Shown: positions 19,439 to 28,648, numbered from the stretch's first letter. The stretch is 64,000 nucleotides of DNA from Glutamicibacter sp. JL.03c (GCF_025854375.1 NZ_CP107575.1:1302001-1366000), one strand, 5' to 3'. Notes: generated by a model from the sequence alone, not told the origin. Numbers and translations are program-made.

Positions 19439-19441
19439 TCG

Positions 19442-20365
19442 ATGAATTCATATTTTGCCACTGGACAGGTTTCGGCTCCTGACTCCGATACGCCCATCGG
19501 AATTTTCGACTCCGGGGTTGGTGGACTGACTGTCGCCCGGGCGGTTATCGACCAGCTGCCCGGCGAATCCCTGATCTATGTCGGCGACACCGCTAATTCC
19601 CCCTACGGCCCGTTGCCCATTGCCCAGGTGCGCGCCAACGCCTTGGGCGTCATGGATGAGCTGGTGGATGCCGGCGTGAAGCTGCTGGTGATCGCGTGCA
19701 ATTCGGCGTCGTCTGCGGTTCTGCGTGATGCCCGCGAACGATACACCGCACGCTACGGAATTCCCGTCGTCGAGGTCATCCAGCCCGCGGTGCGCCGCGC
19801 CGTGGCTGGCTCCAAGAATGGCAAGATCGGCATCATCGGCACGCAGGCCACCGTGGGTTCACGTGCCTATGAGGACGCCTTTGCCGCCGCGCCCGATCTG
19901 CAAGTGACTTCCGTGGCCTGCCCTCGTTTTGTGGAGTTCGTGGAATCCGGGATTACCGCCGGACCGGAACTTCTGCAGATCGCGCAGGAGTACTTGGCGC
20001 CGTTGCAGCAAGCAGGCATCGATACGCTGATTTTGGGCTGCACGCACTACCCGCTGCTCACCGGTGTGATCTCCTACGTCATGGGTGATGGCGTCACTTT
20101 GGTTTCCAGCGCAGAAGAAACCGCCAAGGATGTTTTCCGTGCGTTGACCCGCCACTCGCTGGTTCGCGAAGACGGTGTCGCGGCGCGTCATGAGTTCCTT
20201 GCCACAGGCAACGCTGATAGTTTTGGTGTACTGGCTCGCCGTTTCCTCGGTCCCGAGGTCTTGCAGGTGCGCCACGTGGACCATGTGGCCGCCCACTACC
20301 CGACCGGTGCCATTGCGCGGATTACCCCGCAAATGATCGCCGCGTCGAAAGCGAGAAACGAATGA
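19442..20365 (+). CDS. murI: Glutamate racemase
   Basis: Interconverts L- and D-glutamate and supplies D-Glu for peptidoglycan. The 307-aa cofactor-independent enzyme has the substrate loop [13 protein letters not shown], the two catalytic cysteines Cys86 (VIACNSASS) and Cys200 (LGCTHYPLL), and PYG near residue 55. It begins three bases after DUF2017 and overlaps the next gene by four bases (ATGA), so translation is coupled. Confidence 0.97.
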   Translation: MNSYFATGQVSAPDSDTPIGIFDSGVGGLTVARAVIDQLPGESLIYVGDTANSPYGPLPIAQVRANALGVMDELVDAGVKLLVIACNSASSAVLRDARERYTARYGIPVVEVIQPAVRRAVAGSKNGKIGIIGTQATVGSRAYEDAFAAAPDLQVTSVACPRFVEFVESGITAGPELLQIAQEYLAPLQQAGIDTLILGCTHYPLLTGVISYVMGDGVTLVSSAEETAKDVFRALTRHSLVREDGVAARHEFLATGNADSFGVLARRFLGPEVLQVRHVDHVAAHYPTGAIARITPQMIAASKARNE

Positions 20366-21303
20366 AGCTGACCATCATTGGATGCACCGGGTCGTTCCCG
20401 GGACCGGGATCTCCCGCGTCCTGCTACCTGGTGTCCGCCTTTGATGGCACACGCGACTGGAAGATCCTGCTTGATTTGGGATCCGGCGCGTTGGGCGTGC
20501 TTCAGCGCTACACCGATATCAAGGATATCGACGGGGTCATGATTTCCCATCTGCACCCGGACCACTGCATGGACCTGTGCGGAATGCACGTGGCAATCCG
20601 TTGGGACCCCAATGGCTGGGGCCGTGACCGCATGCTGGTGCACGGACCGGAAGCCACCGCGGATCGAATCGAAACAGCTTATTCCCTGCCTGATGGCGAC
20701 ACCATGGCCAAGGACTACGACTTCCAGGTGTGGACGCCGAACAAGCCGGTGAACATCGGCCCGTTCACGATCACGCCCTATCCGGTGCGGCATCCGATCG
20801 AAGAAGCCTATGCCTTGCGCGTGGAAGCCAGCGAACCTGGCCCGGATGGCCAATTGCTGACTAGTGTGCTGACCTATTCGGGGGACACCGATTCCTGCGA
20901 TGGCTTGGTGGAAGCAGCCAAAGACGCAGATATGTTCCTCTGCGAAGCGGCCTTTGAAGAAGGCCGCGACGACCATATCGATGGCGTGCACCTGACCGGA
21001 AAGCGCGCTGGCGAAATGGCCACTGCGGCCGGCGTCGAACGCATGCTGCTCACTCACATTCCGGTGTGGACCGACATCAACAAGATTGTCGAGGAAGCCA
21101 AGGAAACCTATGAGGGCGGCATCGCTGTCGCTGTTTCTGGCGTGACCTATGGCGTGTACTCCGGAAGCTTGAAAGAGGACAAGGATCCGGCTCGCTTCAA
21201 GGGCGAGAAGGGCACCGATTATCTCAAGACCCGCACCGGAACCCTGCCGACGATTTCCTATGAGAAGACCCGCAAGTTCCCTCTGCTCAAGCGCAAGAAG
21301 TAG
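20362..21303 (+). CDS. MBL-fold metal-dependent hydrolase
   Basis: A 313-aa metallo-beta-lactamase-fold hydrolase of the ribonuclease Z/cAMP phosphodiesterase type found after murI in actinobacteria. The metal motif is [10 protein letters not shown] (His63, His65, Asp67, His68), with further ligands in SGDTD and TH near residues 175 and 230. The C-terminal ~45 residues are basic. It overlaps murI by four bases. The substrate is uncertain: tRNA processing is unlikely without a full exosite, and a phosphodiester is the best guess. Confidence 0.88.
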   Translation: MKLTIIGCTGSFPGPGSPASCYLVSAFDGTRDWKILLDLGSGALGVLQRYTDIKDIDGVMISHLHPDHCMDLCGMHVAIRWDPNGWGRDRMLVHGPEATADRIETAYSLPDGDTMAKDYDFQVWTPNKPVNIGPFTITPYPVRHPIEEAYALRVEASEPGPDGQLLTSVLTYSGDTDSCDGLVEAAKDADMFLCEAAFEEGRDDHIDGVHLTGKRAGEMATAAGVERMLLTHIPVWTDINKIVEEAKETYEGGIAVAVSGVTYGVYSGSLKEDKDPARFKGEKGTDYLKTRTGTLPTISYEKTRKFPLLKRKK

Positions 21304-21314
21304 TCGAGTTTCCG

Positions 21315-21368
21315 CAGCGAAGCACCGTGGCAACGCCAGGGGGCGTTGCCACGGTGCTTCGCTGTTTT
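21315..21368 (+). terminator. Terminator after the murI-MBL operon
   Basis: Perfect 23-bp inverted repeat (21315-21337 and 21342-21364) with a four-base loop and four T residues after it. Confidence 0.9.
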
Positions 21369-21536
21369 CCTAGCTGATTAGCGCACGGTGGTTTGCCGTA
21401 CTGGGCTGCCCGGCGGCCTAGTGCCGGGGCGTTACCGGGTGCACAGTGCTCCGCGCAGATGAACGCCGCTGGTCGGCGAGGTGCATTTCACCGTAACGCT
21501 AAGGCGATCTCGTGAGAATCAAGGGGCCAGCGTGGT
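21369..21536. other. Intergenic region upstream of rph
   Basis: About 170 bases of GC-rich DNA between the terminator and the rph start. I see no gene or RNA in it. Confidence 0.4.
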
Positions 21537-21542
21537 TAGGAT
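21537..21542 (+). promoter_or_regulatory. -10-like box, probable leaderless start of rph
   Basis: TAGGAT followed by six bases and the rph ATG at 21549. Confidence 0.45.
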
Positions 21543-21548
21543 GGAAGC

Positions 21549-22283
21549 ATGACTTTACGCGCTGACGGCCGAGGAGCCGCGCAACTTCGAGACATCACCA
21601 TCACCCGCGGCTGGTCCGCACAGGCCGAAGGGTCTGCACTGATTGAATTCGGGAACACCCGAGTGCTGTGCACCGCTTCCCTCACCGAGGGCGTGCCACG
21701 CTGGCTCAAGGGCCAGGGCACCGGCTGGGTCACCGCCGAATATGCCATGCTGCCACGAGCTACCAACACCCGTAACTCCCGCGAGTCGGTGAAGGGCAAG
21801 CTCTCCGGCCGCACCCACGAAATCTCGCGCCTCATCGGCCGCTCGCTGCGCGCCGTGGTCGACACCAAGGCGCTGGGCGAAAACACCATCGTGCTGGACT
21901 GCGACGTTTTGCAGGCTGACGGCGGCACCCGCACCGCAGCCATCACCGGGGCCTACGTGGCCTTGGCTGAAGCCATTGCCTGGGCCCGCTCCCAGGGCAT
22001 CGTGAAGGAGAACGCCCAGGTGCTCACCGATTCGGTGGCCGCCATCTCTGTCGGCATCATCGATGGCACCCCGATGCTGGATCTGCCATATGAAGAAGAC
22101 GTCCGCGCAGAGACCGACATGAACGTTGTGGTCACTGGATCCGGCGATTTCGTCGAGGTCCAGGGTACCGCCGAGGGCGTGCCATTCAAGCGTGCTGAAC
22201 TTGATTCGCTGCTTGATCTCGCCTTGGGCGGGACCAACGAGCTGGCGCAGATCCAGCGTGAGACCCTGAAGAACACCAAATGA
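21549..22283 (+). CDS. rph: Ribonuclease PH
   Basis: Phosphorolytic 3'-5' exoribonuclease that trims tRNA 3' ends. The 244-aa protein has the family's [13 protein letters not shown] start, [24 protein letters not shown] and [12 protein letters not shown] (phosphate and metal site), and the C-terminal [15 protein letters not shown]. rdgB starts four bases before its stop, so the pair is translationally coupled, as in most actinobacteria. Confidence 0.96.
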   Translation: MTLRADGRGAAQLRDITITRGWSAQAEGSALIEFGNTRVLCTASLTEGVPRWLKGQGTGWVTAEYAMLPRATNTRNSRESVKGKLSGRTHEISRLIGRSLRAVVDTKALGENTIVLDCDVLQADGGTRTAAITGAYVALAEAIAWARSQGIVKENAQVLTDSVAAISVGIIDGTPMLDLPYEEDVRAETDMNVVVTGSGDFVEVQGTAEGVPFKRAELDSLLDLALGGTNELAQIQRETLKNTK

Positions 22284-22915
22284 GCCAGCCAGTTCTTGTT
22301 CTCGCTTCGCATAACCAGGGCAAGCTGCGTGAATTGCGCGAGTTGCTGCGCGGGCAGGTGCCAGGGCTGGACGTTGATACCCAGGTGATCGACGCGGCGA
22401 CCGCTGGGGCAACCGATCCGGTCGAAGACCAGGTGACTTTCCAGGGCAATGCGCTGAAAAAAGCCCGCGAGATTGCAGCGTCGACCGGATTGATCGCGCT
22501 CGCTGACGACTCCGGCCTGAGCGTTGACGTGCTGGGCGGAGCTCCGGGGATCTTCTCGGCGCGCTGGTCCGGTGTCCACGGCAACGATGAGGCGAATATC
22601 GACCTGTTGCTTGCGCAGCTGGGCGATATCGCCGTGGAGCATCGTGGCGCGCAGTTCGTGTGCGCTGCGGCGTTGGCAACACCGGAAGGCGACGAATTCG
22701 TTGAGCTGGGGAAGGTCGAGGGGCTGCTGCGCACCGAACGCGCTGGCGAGCATGGCTTCGGCTATGACCCGATCTTTGAACCAGCCGGCGCCGGCAAGTC
22801 GATGGCGCAGCACACTCCCGCGGAGAAGAACGCGATCTCGCATCGTGCTCGGGCCTTCGCCGCACTGCTTCCCGCTATTGTGGAAACCGTCAGCAAGGCC
22901 TTGAACAGCAACTGA
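22280..22915 (+). CDS. rdgB: Non-canonical purine NTP pyrophosphatase (RdgB/HAM1)
   Basis: Hydrolyses ITP, dITP and XTP to the monophosphates, preventing their incorporation into nucleic acids. The 211-aa protein has the substrate loop [10 protein letters not shown] at residues 8-17, ADDSGL near residue 76, [10 protein letters not shown] and the C-terminal [10 protein letters not shown] and HRARAF. It overlaps rph by four bases and is the last gene before a strong terminator. Confidence 0.96.
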   Translation: MSQPVLVLASHNQGKLRELRELLRGQVPGLDVDTQVIDAATAGATDPVEDQVTFQGNALKKAREIAASTGLIALADDSGLSVDVLGGAPGIFSARWSGVHGNDEANIDLLLAQLGDIAVEHRGAQFVCAAALATPEGDEFVELGKVEGLLRTERAGEHGFGYDPIFEPAGAGKSMAQHTPAEKNAISHRARAFAALLPAIVETVSKALNSN

Positions 22916-22927
22916 TCATCGCGGCAA

Positions 22928-22975
22928 CAAACGCCAGTCAGCATTGCCATAGGGGCAAGTGCTGGCTGGCGTTTG
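22928..22975. terminator. Bidirectional terminator between rdgB and the CotH gene
   Basis: Inverted repeat of about 21 bp with a G-U pair and one bulge (22928-22948 against 22954-22975). A GTTTGT run follows on the plus strand and TTGTTGCC on the minus strand. It can end both convergent transcripts. Confidence 0.75.
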
Positions 22976-23009
22976 TCATGTCAGGACCAGTGTTCCAGAT
23001 TCACAATGA

Positions 23010-24797
23010 TCATGAGCTGGTTGTTGGGGATGCGCTCGGGCTAGCCTCGTCTTCCTCGGTCTTGGGAGCCGTGGACGGTTGCTGATTGTTTGGCGTGGAA
23101 GATTGCACTGAATCCGAGGTGAAGTGCGAGCGAATGGTGTCCGCTTCACTGCTGACGGTTTCGGAATCAATGAGGTCGCTGGCTTCGTTATTCAGCAGAG
23201 TAGTCCACTTGTTGAGGATCTCTTCTGCTGTTCCCGACTCGTAAAGCTTGTCAGCCAGTTCAGTCTTGGCGGCCTCATATTGGGCTTTGAAATCTTCGTC
23301 AGCCAGGAAACGAGTCACCAGAGGATTGGACTTTCCACCCATGGACTTTCCGCCGTTTTGTCCACCCTCAGCCCTGTCCTTGGCAGCATCGGTGGTGTCG
23401 TCAGCGGTGTCTTTGCTTTCCGTAGCGTTGGAGTCCTCGTCTGAATTCTGATCCGGGGGAGTCATGTTCCCGCCGGGCGCGCCGCCCTGACCATCCATGG
23501 CAGGCGGTTGACCGCCCTGACCATCCATGGCAGGCGGTTGACCGCCACGGCCTTCGAAGGACAGGCCATCTGGCATCTCGCCGTTAACCAAATCCTTGAG
23601 GACATCAATCAGTTTGGTACCGTCCTGCAAAGTCATCTGTTCTGGAAGCTCCATGCCATCTGGGACGGTTCCAGCCTCGATCTGCTTCTTTGCATCGGCC
23701 AGCTTGAGGCCGTCGGGCAGCATGCTGGTGAGCAATGAATCGGCGTCCATCTTGCCGGGGCCGCCGCCATTTCCGCCACCCATGGCGCCGCCACCGCCCA
23801 TTCCACCCGGGCCAGAGCCGAAGGAGAGGTTCTGATCCCAAGCGACCACGGTCATCTTCTTGGTTTCGTTGTCGTACCGCAGGAAGGAATTGTTGCCTGG
23901 TCCATCGATGTCATCGGTGTTCGACACCAGATCCTGCATGGCCAAGTAGGTAGCGAACTGGTCGGTATCGAGATAGTCGGAGAGCTTGCTGGAGAAATCT
24001 TCATCGGAGGAGTTATTCACGAAATCCAGGAAGGTGGCAACGGGAGTCAGATCATCAGCTCCGGACTCGACCTCGAATGCGGATTCGTAGTCGCTGGCTG
24101 CATCTCCACGGTAGGAATAATCGCCGTCGGCATCAGCCTTGTAGGTAATGCCATCGCCCTCGAAGGTCTCATCGCTGTAGAGCTCGTCGGAGGGGTTATC
24201 GATGACCAGACGCAGTTCGGCATCCGAGCCGTTGAGCGAGAAACGGGTGGCAGCGGCATGCTCGGTGGCGAGTCCTGCTTCTCCCAACAGGTCAAGGGCA
24301 ACCGCCTCATTGAGCGAGGATTCGCTGGAGTTGGTCCGAATGACGAACTCGGTGCGGCCGGAGTACGACTGGTTGGCTTCAAATTTGTCCAGTCGCAGGA
24401 TCCATGGCAGCGTCGCGGCATCCGATGATTCATCGGCTCCGCGCAGGGTGGAGTTGCCCTTCAGCTTCATTCCCACGTTCTTGAAGGTGGTTCCGTCAAT
24501 GGTGATGTCAGCCGAGATCCAGTCTTTCGTGCCGTCTGCTGCGTAGGCTTTCAGCGCTGCAGTGATGTCATCTGGCTCGGCCGTCACGCTGATTTCATGG
24601 ACGGAATCAGCGTTGAAGAACGTTGCTGTTTCGGTGCTGATCTCGGTGTTGACGACGCTTTGTGCCGAGGCGGCATTGGTGCAACCTGCCAGAGCGAGGG
24701 CGGCAACGGAAAGCGAAGCCACGGCGGTCATAACCCGTGGGGATCTGGATCCGAAGTGGCGCGGGGACTGCGCCCTGTGGCGGGGTGAGTCTTTCAT
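23010..24797 (-). CDS. CotH-kinase family lipoprotein
   Basis: A 595-aa predicted extracytoplasmic lipoprotein. It has a basic n-region, a hydrophobic stretch and a lipobox LAGC with Cys39. The CotH fold follows: MKLKGNSTLRG, LRLDKFEANQSYSGRTEFVIRT-type core, then VAWDQNLSFG, which matches the family's WDxN/DxxFG catalytic motif. Directly after it is a ~150-residue insertion rich in Gly, Met, Pro and Asp with two exact copies of GGQPPAMDGQ. The C-terminal ~90 residues are helical, then a Ser/Pro/Thr/Glu tail. CotH of Bacillus is a spore-coat protein kinase; this organism is not a sporeformer, so the target must be different. It is third in the operon after the VTC gene. The start has AGGAG at a good distance. 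Confidence 0.88.
   Translation of the reverse strand: MKDSPRHRAQSPRHFGSRSPRVMTAVASLSVAALALAGCTNAASAQSVVNTEISTETATFFNADSVHEISVTAEPDDITAALKAYAADGTKDWISADITIDGTTFKNVGMKLKGNSTLRGADESSDAATLPWILRLDKFEANQSYSGRTEFVIRTNSSESSLNEAVALDLLGEAGLATEHAAATRFSLNGSDAELRLVIDNPSDELYSDETFEGDGITYKADADGDYSYRGDAASDYESAFEVESGADDLTPVATFLDFVNNSSDEDFSSKLSDYLDTDQFATYLAMQDLVSNTDDIDGPGNNSFLRYDNETKKMTVVAWDQNLSFGSGPGGMGGGGAMGGGNGGGPGKMDADSLLTSMLPDGLKLADAKKQIEAGTVPDGMELPEQMTLQDGTKLIDVLKDLVNGEMPDGLSFEGRGGQPPAMDGQGGQPPAMDGQGGAPGGNMTPPDQNSDEDSNATESKDTADDTTDAAKDRAEGGQNGGKSMGGKSNPLVTRFLADEDFKAQYEAAKTELADKLYESGTAEEILNKWTTLLNNEASDLIDSETVSSEADTIRSHFTSDSVQSSTPNNQQPSTAPKTEEDEASPSASPTTSS
23482..23546. repeat. 30-bp tandem repeat in the CotH gene
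   Basis: Two exact 30-bp copies (23482-23511 and 23512-23541) and five bases of a third. The unit is a multiple of three and encodes GGQPPAMDGQ. Its copy number could vary between strains without breaking the frame. Confidence 0.9.
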
Positions 24798-24804
24798 GAT
24801 GCTC

Positions 24805-25578
24805 CTAAGGGTGCAGGGATACTGCGGTGGATATTTTGTGTTTGGTCGTCTTGTGCCAGCGGTTTGCTGGCAGATGCTGGTCGAGCAAGCTCATTCCGGT
24901 AGCGAACTTCGAGATGCGCGACGGTCGAATCTGGTGGCTCCACAGCAATTTGTCGGCCGGACCAGCATTCATGGCGGACTTCGTTTCCACGATGATTTCG
25001 TTGCATTCAAGGCGCGTCCCGGACTTCGGGTCCGTCCACACCAGGTTGGTGTCCACGGTGACACGGCTGTTCGTCTGGGGCAGATACAAGGTCGTGCGGG
25101 TATACGACGAATCAATGACCGGGGTGAGCAACTCTGGATCAATGGGGCAAGTACCCAGCTCATGGCCGAGAGTCTCTTGAATGTAATCCAGCGATGCTCT
25201 GCTCAGCGCGTCACGAGACATGAACGGATGTTCAACGCGTTCCTTGACCGTTTGCTCACGGGCACCTTCGGTTTTCACTTCCAGATAGCACTGCTTGGTA
25301 TCCATGTAGCTTCGGGTGCGGATCTTGAATCGGCGTCGGCGAGGATGGGCTGCCAGATGAAAGCTGGCGAGATCAGGAGTATCGAAGTACACCGAGGTGT
25401 AGTCGGAAGCGCGGCGTTCATCAATGGATAGGACCAGCGCCTGCTGCCCCAGTATCGGGAGAACGTCGGCGGCTTGCTGTTGGCTAAGGATGTATTTGCG
25501 GTCCGTTCGGGTCTGCAAGGCAGCGGCCGCGTTGAGTTCTTCGAGGCTAATGGTTTCTAGGTGGTCAGTGAAATTCAT
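24805..25578 (-). CDS. VTC-domain polyphosphate polymerase family protein
   Basis: A 257-aa cytoplasmic protein with the VTC domain, a triphosphate-tunnel fold that makes polyphosphate from ATP in yeast Vtc4. Tunnel residues are in place: TRTDRKY near residue 25, RRRRFKIRTRSY near 85, YLEVKTE near 100, the NEIIVETK segment and the C-terminal KFATGM. It lacks an SPX or membrane domain. The gene overlaps DUF4956 by four bases and precedes the CotH gene by seven bases. Polyphosphate synthesis is inferred from the fold and the residues, and other triphosphate chemistry is possible. Confidence 0.88.
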   Translation of the reverse strand: MNFTDHLETISLEELNAAAALQTRTDRKYILSQQQAADVLPILGQQALVLSIDERRASDYTSVYFDTPDLASFHLAAHPRRRRFKIRTRSYMDTKQCYLEVKTEGAREQTVKERVEHPFMSRDALSRASLDYIQETLGHELGTCPIDPELLTPVIDSSYTRTTLYLPQTNSRVTVDTNLVWTDPKSGTRLECNEIIVETKSAMNAGPADKLLWSHQIRPSRISKFATGMSLLDQHLPANRWHKTTKHKISTAVSLHP

Positions 25579-26192
25579 CGTGTCTGTCCGTTAATCACTT
25601 CGTGGTTTTCTACGGTTCGTGACGCAGAGGTTTCGATCATCGTGGCCGTGGGCTGTGAGAAACGAACCTTGACGATGGTCTTGTCGTTGATCAGGTCCAG
25701 CTGCTGAACTACTGCCTGGTGGATGGTTGCTCCTCCGAAGAGCAAGCTCAGATGGGCATTGAGTTCATCGTCATTGGCGATGGCCCGATCCAGAATGACC
25801 TCCTGGTGGCGGTAGGTCGGCAAGACTTTCGAATGATCGGCGACCAGCATGGCGACCAAGATCAAGCCCACCAGAGCCAATGGCAGCCAAATCGGCGTTG
25901 GACCCATTCCGGTGATCAGGCCAATGGCCAGCGCCGAGAAGTAATACGCGATCTCGTGCTGTTCCAGCTCAGTAGAGCGCAAGCGGATGATGGAAAGAAC
26001 CCCGAACAGTCCCATGCCCAGACCTGCGCTGACCGTGCTTCCTGCCAAAGCGGTGGCGACCGCGAAAACTCCGATGTTGATACCGATATACGACACGGCC
26101 AAATCACGACGTCGATGACGGCGAAGGTACAGGCCGAAAGTGAGGATCAAAATGGCAGCAATATCGGCGGCTGCAAAAAGCAAGATGTTCAT
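25575..26192 (-). CDS. DUF4956 family membrane protein
   Basis: A 205-aa protein with four to five transmembrane helices in the first ~125 residues, then a cytoplasmic tail of ~80 residues. The sequence GLGMGLFGVLSIIRLRS is the family signature. I chose the ATG at 26192, which has AAGGA upstream, over a further in-frame start at 26228. It overlaps the VTC gene (ATGA), so the two are translationally coupled. DUF4956, VTC and CotH genes are repeatedly found together in bacteria, which suggests the membrane partner of the VTC enzyme. That role is inferred. Confidence 0.85.
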   Translation of the reverse strand: MNILLFAAADIAAILILTFGLYLRRHRRRDLAVSYIGINIGVFAVATALAGSTVSAGLGMGLFGVLSIIRLRSTELEQHEIAYYFSALAIGLITGMGPTPIWLPLALVGLILVAMLVADHSKVLPTYRHQEVILDRAIANDDELNAHLSLLFGGATIHQAVVQQLDLINDKTIVKVRFSQPTATMIETSASRTVENHEVINGQTR

Positions 26193-26429
26193 GGAAGTCC
26201 TTATAGTTCTTCGAAAAGGGGGCTTCAATAAGCATTGAATCCTTTACTGTGCGATTCGTAGGACGACCACTTGAGGAAGCTAAGGCGCAGGTCAAAAGGA
26301 ACTCTCGGACAAGAAAATGGATTGTTTTGCAGCAGTTAAAAACGCGGAATTCTGGGAAATTTCGACGAAATTTTGGCTTCCGTATGCATTGATTATGAAA
26401 ATGCCCAGAAGGGCAAAACGGGCCATCGG

Positions 26430-26458
26430 TTGCGCTCTGCCACAATGGGTTCTATGGT
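26430..26458 (+). promoter_or_regulatory. Promoter of the gntR-ABC operon
   Basis: TTGCGC (26430-26435), 17-bp spacer, TATGGT (26453-26458). The -10 overlaps the first arm of the palindrome at 26456. Confidence 0.55.
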
Positions 26459-26479
26459 TAGTTACATGAGTAACTAACC
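26456..26479. promoter_or_regulatory. Operator palindrome, probably for the GntR protein
   Basis: Perfect inverted repeat with arms GGTTAGTTAC and GTAACTAACC around an ATGA centre. Further half-site-like TGGGTT and AACC motifs flank it. It overlaps the -10 and lies 43 bp before the gntR start, a typical autoregulatory operator of YtrA-type regulators. Confidence 0.75.
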
Positions 26480-26521
26480 CACTAACCAACCTGGTGGGTT
26501 TGAGCACGGAGAGGAGCCAGC

Positions 26522-26881
26522 ATGATCGATGATTCGAAACCGATTTTCATGCAGATCGCTGAGCTGATTGAGAACGACATCATCTCTGGTGTTCTAGCTG
26601 AAGAAGCGCAGGTTCCATCAACCAATGAGTTCGCAGCCTTCTACCGGATCAACCCGGCGACCGCTGCCAAAGGGATTAATCGTTTGGTGGAAGACGGACT
26701 GCTCTATAAGAAGCGGGGGATCGGCAGGTTTGTCACACAGGGCGCACCACAGCGGTTACGCGAAAAGCGCCGCGAGAAATTCCAGCAGCAATTCATCGCA
26801 CCACTGACCGCCGAAGCATCCAAACTCGGCATCGGCATCGAAGAACTGGTCTCCATGATCAAGACCGGTTCAGCAGGCTAA
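26522..26881 (+). CDS. GntR family regulator, YtrA subfamily
   Basis: A 119-aa repressor. A winged helix-turn-helix (residues about 8-75: PIFMQIAELIENDIISG, VPSTNEFAAFYRINPATAAKGINRL, GIGRFV) is followed only by a short helical tail and no ligand-binding domain. That is the YtrA architecture, which usually controls its own ABC transporter operon. GGAGAGGAG precedes the ATG. The ABC ATPase starts 28 bases later. Confidence 0.92.
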   Translation: MIDDSKPIFMQIAELIENDIISGVLAEEAQVPSTNEFAAFYRINPATAAKGINRLVEDGLLYKKRGIGRFVTQGAPQRLREKRREKFQQQFIAPLTAEASKLGIGIEELVSMIKTGSAG

Positions 26882-26909
26882 CCATCATCACGAGGTAAGG
26901 AGGAACAGC

Positions 26910-27821
26910 ATGACTCGATCAACAGCAATCGCCACCCGCGAGCTGAGCAAGACTTATAAAGACGTACGCGCCCTGGATAATGTGACTCTGGATTTGGAAC
27001 CTAACCGAATCTACGGGCTGCTCGGCCGTAACGGTGCAGGCAAGACCACACTGATGTCCATCCTGACTGGACAGAACTACCCTGATCAGGGAACGGCACA
27101 CATCTTCGGACGCGCACCCTTCGAGAATGACTTGACCCTTTCGCGCATCTGCTTCATTCGCGAATCGCAAAAGTACCCCGAAGACTTCAAAGTCCATCAA
27201 GCTTTCAAAGCCGCCGCAATGTTCTTCGAGAACTGGGACGAGCAGCTGGCGCTAGATCTTGTTGAGGCCTTCGCCCTGCCGGCCAAGCGTCGGATCAAGA
27301 AGCTGTCCCGCGGTCAGCTCTCTGCTGTCGGCGTCATCATTGGTATGGCTTCTCGCGCCGAGATCACTTTCTTTGATGAACCGTATCTAGGGCTGGATGC
27401 GGTGGCCCGGCAGATCTTCTACGACCGTTTGGTTGAAGACTTTGCCGAATACCCACGCACCATCGTGCTATCCAGCCACTTGATCGATGAGGTGGCGAAC
27501 CTGCTTGAACACGTCATCGTGATCGATAAGGGCCGCATCGTAGTGGACAGTGACGCCGAAGAACTCCGTGGAGCCGCGGTCACCGTAACCGGCGATGCGA
27601 AAAAGGTCCAAGAATTCATTGGGGCGGCCGAGGTACTGCACCGCGATTCACTGGGTGCGCTGGCCAGCGTGACTATCAAGGCCAAGCTCAGCGGGGGCCA
27701 ACGCGAACAAGCTAAGCTCATGGGGCTGGATTTGAGCCCAGTCTCACTGCAGCAGCTGGTTGTTCGCAGTGCCTTGAGCACCAACGAAGGAACTGACGAA
27801 AGAACGGAGGCACGAGCATGA
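26910..27821 (+). CDS. ABC transporter ATP-binding protein
   Basis: A 303-aa ATPase in the GntR operon. Walker A is GRNGAGKTT (residues 39-47), the signature is the degenerate LSRGQLSAV, Walker B is TFFDEPYLGLDAV, and the H-loop is LSSHL. The C-terminal ~75 residues form an extra domain of the kind seen in YtrB/BcrA-like exporters. SD AAGGAGG precedes the ATG. The membrane gene overlaps its end by four bases. Its target could be a peptide antibiotic or a cell-envelope signal, inferred from YtrA-type systems. Confidence 0.92.
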   Translation: MTRSTAIATRELSKTYKDVRALDNVTLDLEPNRIYGLLGRNGAGKTTLMSILTGQNYPDQGTAHIFGRAPFENDLTLSRICFIRESQKYPEDFKVHQAFKAAAMFFENWDEQLALDLVEAFALPAKRRIKKLSRGQLSAVGVIIGMASRAEITFFDEPYLGLDAVARQIFYDRLVEDFAEYPRTIVLSSHLIDEVANLLEHVIVIDKGRIVVDSDAEELRGAAVTVTGDAKKVQEFIGAAEVLHRDSLGALASVTIKAKLSGGQREQAKLMGLDLSPVSLQQLVVRSALSTNEGTDERTEARA

Positions 27822-28513
27822 ACCGCATAATGAAAGTTGCGCGCATGCAGCTGATCAACAAAGCCACCTTTATCGGCATTCCGCTGATGATCCTGGTCAG
27901 CGCGTTCCTCTTCACTGTGGCAATCTGGTGGCTGGTTCGCCGAAGCGGAGGGGACGGAGTGCTGTATGGCGGCGGAGCCCAGGCACCCATGTGGTACTTC
28001 CTGGCGCTGGGTATTCAAGCGCTGACGATGACATTCCCATTCTCCATGGCGATGAGCATCTCGCGGCGTACCTTCTACCTGGGTACCTTAGCGCTGTTCG
28101 CGGTCTGTGCCCTGGTGCTCTCGGTCTTCTACTACCTGATGGGTCTAGTGGAAACCGCTACCGGCGGGTGGGGACTTGACGGACGATTCTTTGCACTGCA
28201 ATGGATTGCCGACAACAGCGGGTTCATCCAGATCATGTTCTACTTCGTGTTAATGGTCCTGCTGTTCATGGTTGGGTTCTTCATCGCAACCATATACATG
28301 CGCTGGCGCCAAACCGGCATGGTGGTCTTCTTCACTCTGTTGGGACTGCTGGTTCTGGGCATTATCGCTTTGTTCACCTTCACGAGCTTCTGGGGTCAGT
28401 TCTGGAGCTGGGCGCTGACTTGGACTGCCGGGTCGGTCACCCTGTGGGGGGCGCTCGCAGCTGTCCTGATGGCTGCTGGTTCCTATCTCACCTTGCGCAA
28501 AGCCACCGCCTGA
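27818..28513 (+). CDS. ABC transporter membrane protein
   Basis: A 231-aa integral membrane protein with six predicted transmembrane helices, partner of the ATPase it overlaps (ATGA). It contains no substrate-binding domain, consistent with an exporter. It is the last gene of the GntR operon, and a hairpin follows. Confidence 0.85.
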   Translation: MNRIMKVARMQLINKATFIGIPLMILVSAFLFTVAIWWLVRRSGGDGVLYGGGAQAPMWYFLALGIQALTMTFPFSMAMSISRRTFYLGTLALFAVCALVLSVFYYLMGLVETATGGWGLDGRFFALQWIADNSGFIQIMFYFVLMVLLFMVGFFIATIYMRWRQTGMVVFFTLLGLLVLGIIALFTFTSFWGQFWSWALTWTAGSVTLWGALAAVLMAAGSYLTLRKATA

Positions 28514-28542
28514 TCGCTGGCATGGAACACGAACATCAGGTG

Positions 28543-28571
28543 CAATGCCCTCGCCACTGGCGGGGGCATTG
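28543..28571 (+). terminator. Hairpin after the GntR-ABC operon
   Basis: 13-bp stem (28543-28555 with 28559-28571) with one mismatch or wobble and a three-base loop. No T-tract follows. Confidence 0.5.
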
Positions 28572-28648
28572 ACCTGCCTGCTCTGAAAAGCTCTTGTTAT
28601 TCTTTGAATACTTCAACAACGCCGCCACGATCTCCCAGGAGAACCGCC

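Larger units (their letters stand above)
26193..26521. promoter_or_regulatory. Divergent control region between DUF4956 and gntR operons
   Basis: This 329-bp region is AT-richer than its surroundings and has no gene. It holds the gntR promoter and operator (listed separately) and the SD of both divergent operons. I do not see a clear -35/-10 pair for the leftward operon. Confidence 0.6.
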
